This document shows, one piece after another, positions 60,482-64,000 of a stretch of 64,000 nucleotides of DNA. Origin of the DNA: Streptomyces sp. FIT100 (GTDB lineage: Bacteria > Actinomycetota > Actinomycetes > Streptomycetales > Streptomycetaceae); NCBI RefSeq assembly GCF_024584805.1, contig NZ_CP075715.1:3854526-3918525 (forward strand), read 5' to 3'. The notes under the pieces are model-generated. The model saw only the letters and a program-made list of their open reading frames with translations, did not search any database and was not told the origin of the DNA. The position numbers and the translations under genes were made by a program. The stretch's first letter is position 1. Each line of letters begins with the position of its first letter.

Positions 60482-62260
60482 TCAGTCCGCGATCGGCAGG
60501 TACACCCGGCTCCCGGCCGCCGCGAACTCGGCGGACTTCTCCGCCATGCCCGCCTCGATCTCGTCGGCCTTCAGCTCGCCGCCGTGCTCGCGCCTGATGT
60601 CCTGCGAGATCTTCATCGAGCAGAACTTCGGCCCGCACATGGAACAGAAATGCGCGGTCTTGGCCGGCTCCGCCGGCAGTGTCTCGTCGTGGAACTCCCG
60701 TGCCGTGTCCGGGTCGAGGGCCAGATTGAACTGGTCCTCCCAGCGGAACTCGAAGCGCGCGTCGGAGAGGGCGTCGTCCCACTCCTGCGCGCCCGGGTGC
60801 CCCTTGGCAAGATCGGCGGCATGAGCCGCGATCTTGTAGGTGATGACGCCGGTCTTGACGTCGTCCCGGTTCGGCAGGCCCAGATGCTCCTTGGGCGTGA
60901 CGTAGCAGAGCATCGCCGTGCCCCACCAGGCGATCATGGCGGCGCCGATGCCGCTGGTGATGTGGTCGTACGCGGGAGCCACATCGGTCGTCAGGGGCCC
61001 CAGGGTGTAGAAGGGAGCCTCCTCGCAGATCTCCTGCTGGAGGTCGATGTTCTCCTTGATCTTGTGCATCGGGACGTGCCCCGGGCCCTCGATCATCGTC
61101 TGCACGTTGTGGCGCTTGGCGATCGTGTTGAGCTCCCCGAGGGTCCTCAACTCGGCGAACTGCGCCTCGTCGTTGGCGTCCGCGATCGAGCCGGGCCGCA
61201 GGCCGTCGCCGAGCGAGTACGTGACGTCGTACGCCGCGAGGATCTCGCAGAGCTCCTCGAAGTTCTCGTACAGGAACGACTCCTTGTGGTGCGCGAGGCA
61301 CCACGCGGCCATGATCGAGCCGCCGCGCGAGACGATGCCGGTCTTGCGGCGGGCGGTCAGCGGCACGTACCGCAGCAGCACGCCCGCGTGGACCGTCATG
61401 TAGTCGACGCCCTGCTCCGCCTGCTCGATGACGGTGTCCTTGTAGATCTCCCAGCTCAGCTCCTCGGCGCTGCCGTCGACCTTCTCCAGCGCCTGGTAGA
61501 GCGGGACGGTGCCGATCGGCACGGGGGAGTTGCGCAGCACCCACTCGCGGGTGGTGTGGATATTGCGGCCGGTGGAGAGGTCCATGACCGTGTCCGCGCC
61601 CCAGCGGGTCGCCCAGGTCATCTTCTCCACCTCCTCCTCGATGGAGGAGGTCACGGCGGAGTTGCCGATGTTGGCGTTGACCTTCACCAGGAACCGCTTG
61701 CCGATGATCATCGGCTCGGTCTCCGGGTGGTTGACGTTCGCCGGAAGGACCGCCCGCCCGGCGGCGATCTCCTCGCGCACGACCTCGGGCGAGACGTTCT
61801 CCCGGATCGCCACGTACTCCATCTCCGGCGTGACCTCGCCACGGCGGGCGTACGCCAGCTGCGTCACGGCCTGTCCCTCGCGGCCCCGGCGGGGCTGGCG
61901 CGGGCGGCCGGGGAAGACCGCGTCGAGGTTGCGCAGCCCGCCGCGCGGCGAGGTGTGCTTGATGCCGTCGTCCTCGGGGCGGACGGGACGGCCGGCGTAC
62001 TCCTCGGTGTCGCCGCGACCGATGATCCAGTTCTCCCGCAGCGGCGACAGCCCGCGGCGGACGTCGGTCCCGACGTTCGGATCGGTGTACGGCCCGGACG
62101 TGTCGTACAGGGTCACGTCCTTGCCGTTGGTGAGGTGCACTTGGCGGACGGGCACCCGGATGTCGGGGCGCGAGCCCTCGACGTATCCCTTGTGCCAGCC
62201 GATGGACTTCCCGGCCTCGGACGAACTGGAGGCAGGCGTGCGCGTGTCCGATGTGGTCAT
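60482..62260 (-). CDS. thiC: Phosphomethylpyrimidine synthase (HMP-P synthase)
   Basis: 592 residues. It is a radical-SAM-like enzyme converting aminoimidazole ribotide to the thiamine pyrimidine. Signatures are RENVSPEVVREEIAAGRAVL, SRGGSIMAAWCLAHHKESFL, MIEGPGHVPMHKIKENID and the C-terminal CSMCGPKFCSM cluster motif that binds the 4Fe-4S. Its only upstream control visible is the TPP riboswitch. The 142-base gap to the convergent membrane-protein gene holds no clear feature. Confidence 0.97.
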   Translation of the reverse strand: MTTSDTRTPASSSSEAGKSIGWHKGYVEGSRPDIRVPVRQVHLTNGKDVTLYDTSGPYTDPNVGTDVRRGLSPLRENWIIGRGDTEEYAGRPVRPEDDGIKHTSPRGGLRNLDAVFPGRPRQPRRGREGQAVTQLAYARRGEVTPEMEYVAIRENVSPEVVREEIAAGRAVLPANVNHPETEPMIIGKRFLVKVNANIGNSAVTSSIEEEVEKMTWATRWGADTVMDLSTGRNIHTTREWVLRNSPVPIGTVPLYQALEKVDGSAEELSWEIYKDTVIEQAEQGVDYMTVHAGVLLRYVPLTARRKTGIVSRGGSIMAAWCLAHHKESFLYENFEELCEILAAYDVTYSLGDGLRPGSIADANDEAQFAELRTLGELNTIAKRHNVQTMIEGPGHVPMHKIKENIDLQQEICEEAPFYTLGPLTTDVAPAYDHITSGIGAAMIAWWGTAMLCYVTPKEHLGLPNRDDVKTGVITYKIAAHAADLAKGHPGAQEWDDALSDARFEFRWEDQFNLALDPDTAREFHDETLPAEPAKTAHFCSMCGPKFCSMKISQDIRREHGGELKADEIEAGMAEKSAEFAAAGSRVYLPIAD

Positions 62261-62273
62261 GAGACCTACTCCC

Positions 62274-62378
62274 TACGCCGGCATTACCCGGTAACAGGTT
62301 CGGCGGTCGGCGCAGCTTTCCCGTACGGATGTACGGAGGTCAGCGCCCTCTCAGCCCGGTGCTCCGAGCTCCCGCGTG
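62274..62378 (-). promoter_or_regulatory. TPP riboswitch
   Basis: On the minus strand the THI-element core is plain: CACCGGGCTGAGAGGGCGCT, then CCGAACCTG and CCGGGTAATGCCGGCG, in the leader of thiC. It ends about 13 bases before the start codon and includes the ribosome-binding region, so translational or processive-termination control by thiamine pyrophosphate is expected. Confidence 0.93.
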
Positions 62379-62456
62379 TGCAAAGGTCCCACCACGCTAG
62401 CGCCATATCGGGCGTGCTGAACAGTGGGCCCCTTCCGTTCTTGCGATGATCGGTCG

Positions 62457-63845
62457 GTGACTTCCTCGCAGCAGAGCCCCGAACCGGACGGCCGCAGGCC
62501 CGGCAGCACGGACGGCCGGGCGGACGACCGGGCCGCCGACCGCTCCGGCATCCACGACCACGGCCATGCGCACGGTCATGGCCCGGCCGCGCCCGTCTCC
62601 CGCCACCTCCAGCGGGTCATCGCCGCGGTGCTGATTCCTTTCGCCACCGCCGTGGCGGTGGGGCTCGTCGTCCTCTGGCCGGGCGGCGCACCGGGCCACG
62701 AGCGCACGGGTGTCGGCTTCGACCGGCAGACCGAGTCGGCGAAGGTGGTGGAGGTCGAGCAGGTCCCCTGCGAGGACGTGAACGCCGGGCAGGTGCCCCC
62801 GACCGGCGACACCTCGACGCCCGAGGGCCGGGAAGCGGTCAATTCCCAGCAGGGCACGTGCGGGAAGGCGACCGTCGAGGTCACGAGCGGCAAGGACGCG
62901 GGCCGTACGTTCACCGAGATCGTGCAGCCGGACTCGACGCGCCAACTGCACGAGGGCCAGGGCGTCGTGGTGGCGTACGCGCCCGACGCACCGCGCGATC
63001 TGCAGTACTCGGTCGCCGACGTGGACCGGCAGTTCCCGATGACGCTGCTCGCCGGGATCTTCGCCATCGTGGTCGTCGCGGTGGGGCGGATGCGCGGGGT
63101 CATGGCACTGATCGCGCTGGTCATCAGCTTCGCCGTCCTGACGCTGTTCATCCTGCCGGCGATCCTGCAGGGCTCGAATCCACTGATCGTGGCCGTCGTC
63201 GGGGCGAGCGCGATCATGCTCATCGCCCTGTACATGTGCCACGGCCTGTCCGCCCGTACGTCGGTCGCGGTGATCGGCACACTGATCTCGCTGCTGCTGA
63301 TCGGGCTGCTCGGCTCGCTCTTCATCGGCTGGGCGGCGCTGAGCGGGAACACGGACGACAACACCGGTCTGATCCACGGCCTCTACCCGGGCATCGACAT
63401 GTCCGGTCTGCTTCTTGCGGGCGTGATCATCGGTTCGCTCGGTGTGCTCGACGATGTGACGGTGACCCAGACCTCCGCGGTCTGGGAGCTGCACCAGGCG
63501 GATTCGACGCTGGGACCGCGCGGGCTCTACCGGGCCGCCATCCGGATCGGCCGCGACCACATCGCCTCGGTCGTCAACACACTCATCCTCGCCTACGCCG
63601 GTGCGTCGCTGCCGCTGCTGCTGCTCTTCTCGATCGCGGAGTCCGGCGTGGGCACGGTCGCCAACAGCGAGCTGGTGGCGGAGGAGATCGTACGGACGCT
63701 GATCGGCTCGATCGGCCTGGTCGCGTCCGTACCCGTCACCACCGTGCTCGCGGCCCTCGTCGTCTCCGCCGACCGCCCGGCGGGCGCCGCCGGCGGGGCG
63801 GCAGCGGCAGTACGGGGCGGAAGGGGCCGGCGCCGCAAGCGCTGA
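62457..63845 (+). CDS. YibE/F family membrane protein
   Basis: 462 residues from a GTG. The N-terminal 55 residues are charged with HDHGHAHGHG, a possible metal-binding stretch. One helix follows, then an extracellular domain with two cysteines (EQVPCEDVN; QQGTCGKA), then seven hydrophobic helices (TLLAGIFAIVVVAVGRMRGV; IALVISFAVLTLFILPAILQ; TSVAVIGTLISLLLIGLLGS; MSGLLLAGVIIGSLGVLDDV). SLGVLDDVTVTQTSAVWEL is the YibE/F signature. Transport function is not established. Confidence 0.88.
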   Translation: MTSSQQSPEPDGRRPGSTDGRADDRAADRSGIHDHGHAHGHGPAAPVSRHLQRVIAAVLIPFATAVAVGLVVLWPGGAPGHERTGVGFDRQTESAKVVEVEQVPCEDVNAGQVPPTGDTSTPEGREAVNSQQGTCGKATVEVTSGKDAGRTFTEIVQPDSTRQLHEGQGVVVAYAPDAPRDLQYSVADVDRQFPMTLLAGIFAIVVVAVGRMRGVMALIALVISFAVLTLFILPAILQGSNPLIVAVVGASAIMLIALYMCHGLSARTSVAVIGTLISLLLIGLLGSLFIGWAALSGNTDDNTGLIHGLYPGIDMSGLLLAGVIIGSLGVLDDVTVTQTSAVWELHQADSTLGPRGLYRAAIRIGRDHIASVVNTLILAYAGASLPLLLLFSIAESGVGTVANSELVAEEIVRTLIGSIGLVASVPVTTVLAALVVSADRPAGAAGGAAAAVRGGRGRRRKR

Positions 63846-63847
63846 CC

Positions 63848-64000
63848 TCAGCCGGCGTTCTCCGCGAGGATCCGGCCGAGCGCCTCCTCCAGGTGGTCCT
63901 CGAAGTCGCCGAGCGTGCGCTCCTGCCCCAGCGGAACGAGTTTGTCGGTCCGGTCGAGGAAGGCCACCAGGGGTGCGGCGCCCGCCCGGAACAGTGCCCG
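63848..64000 (-). CDS. Unidentified protein, C-terminal 50 residues only
   Basis: The frame enters from beyond the right edge and ends with a TGA at 63848-63850. The visible part reads RALFRAGAAPLVAFLDRTDK and ends DFEDHLEEALGRILAENAG. It is convergent with the YibE/F gene, 2 bases apart. Too little is present to assign a family. Confidence 0.6.
   Translation of the reverse strand, partial: RALFRAGAAPLVAFLDRTDKLVPLGQERTLGDFEDHLEEALGRILAENAG

Overview
The window is a GC-rich piece of a Streptomyces chromosome. GTG starts, 4-base ATGA/GTGA overlaps between genes, a CydDC fusion, a Dyp-peroxidase/Sco copper operon, several SpoIIE/RsbW-type regulators and a Rex-controlled cytochrome bd operon all fit that genus. 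It probably lies in the chromosome core near oriC: there is a perfect parS site at the start of the cydCD gene, a one-mismatch parS-like site, and three groups of DnaA boxes. The gene order also resembles, from memory, the central part of other Streptomyces chromosomes.

Layout. 1-4145 (minus) is a five-gene acyl-CoA operon (two acyl-CoA dehydrogenases, MaoC/OB-fold protein, MaoC protein, thiolase-like protein). It is organised like the mycobacterial igr steroid side-chain operon and has a TetR-type palindrome just upstream. 4386-8574 holds a small secreted Asn/Gly-rich protein, a primase-polymerase with a LexA-like box at its start, a DUF2071 protein, and an Lrp regulator divergent from azlC-azlD. 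8820-12337 is a 3.5-kb island bounded by a direct repeat of the 3' part of tRNA-Ser(UGA). It carries decayed genes plus an apparently intact two-gene unit resembling a halocin-C8-type bacteriocin precursor with a small membrane protein. 12282-22920 contains tRNA-Ser, an HtrA protease, GDPD, two HATPase regulators, a SEC-C protein, a second degenerate primase-like protein, a degenerate SpoIIE phosphatase and an Xaa-Pro aminopeptidase.

23291-29627 is a copper-handling cluster (membrane protein, YcnI, Sco, PCuAC, CopC-CopD fusion, DtpA-type peroxidase), followed by pheA, a DnaA-box-rich spacer, serS and a HAD phosphatase. An intact IS481-family element (33518-34630) sits at a CTAG target, and the duplicated CTAG supplies stop codons to both the HAD gene and the transposase. 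Next come an odd serine-type tRNA-like gene, a four-gene ABC-2 transporter operon (minus), an M24 peptidase frame-fused to an EphD-like hydrolase/SDR, a MerR regulator, kptA, an LLM oxidoreductase, another HAD protein, an M23 peptidase and a GAF histidine kinase.

48905-55081 (minus) is cydA-cydB-cydCD with a perfect Rex operator upstream. The right end carries a HisC-like aminotransferase divergent from a LacI regulator, a metallophosphoesterase, a membrane protein, thiC under a TPP riboswitch, a YibE/F membrane protein and the 3' end of an unidentified gene.

The genes are mostly core metabolic, respiratory and metal-handling functions. The accessory signals are the tRNA-Ser island, the IS481 insertion, and many short in-frame tandem repeats that expand low-complexity parts of otherwise conserved proteins.
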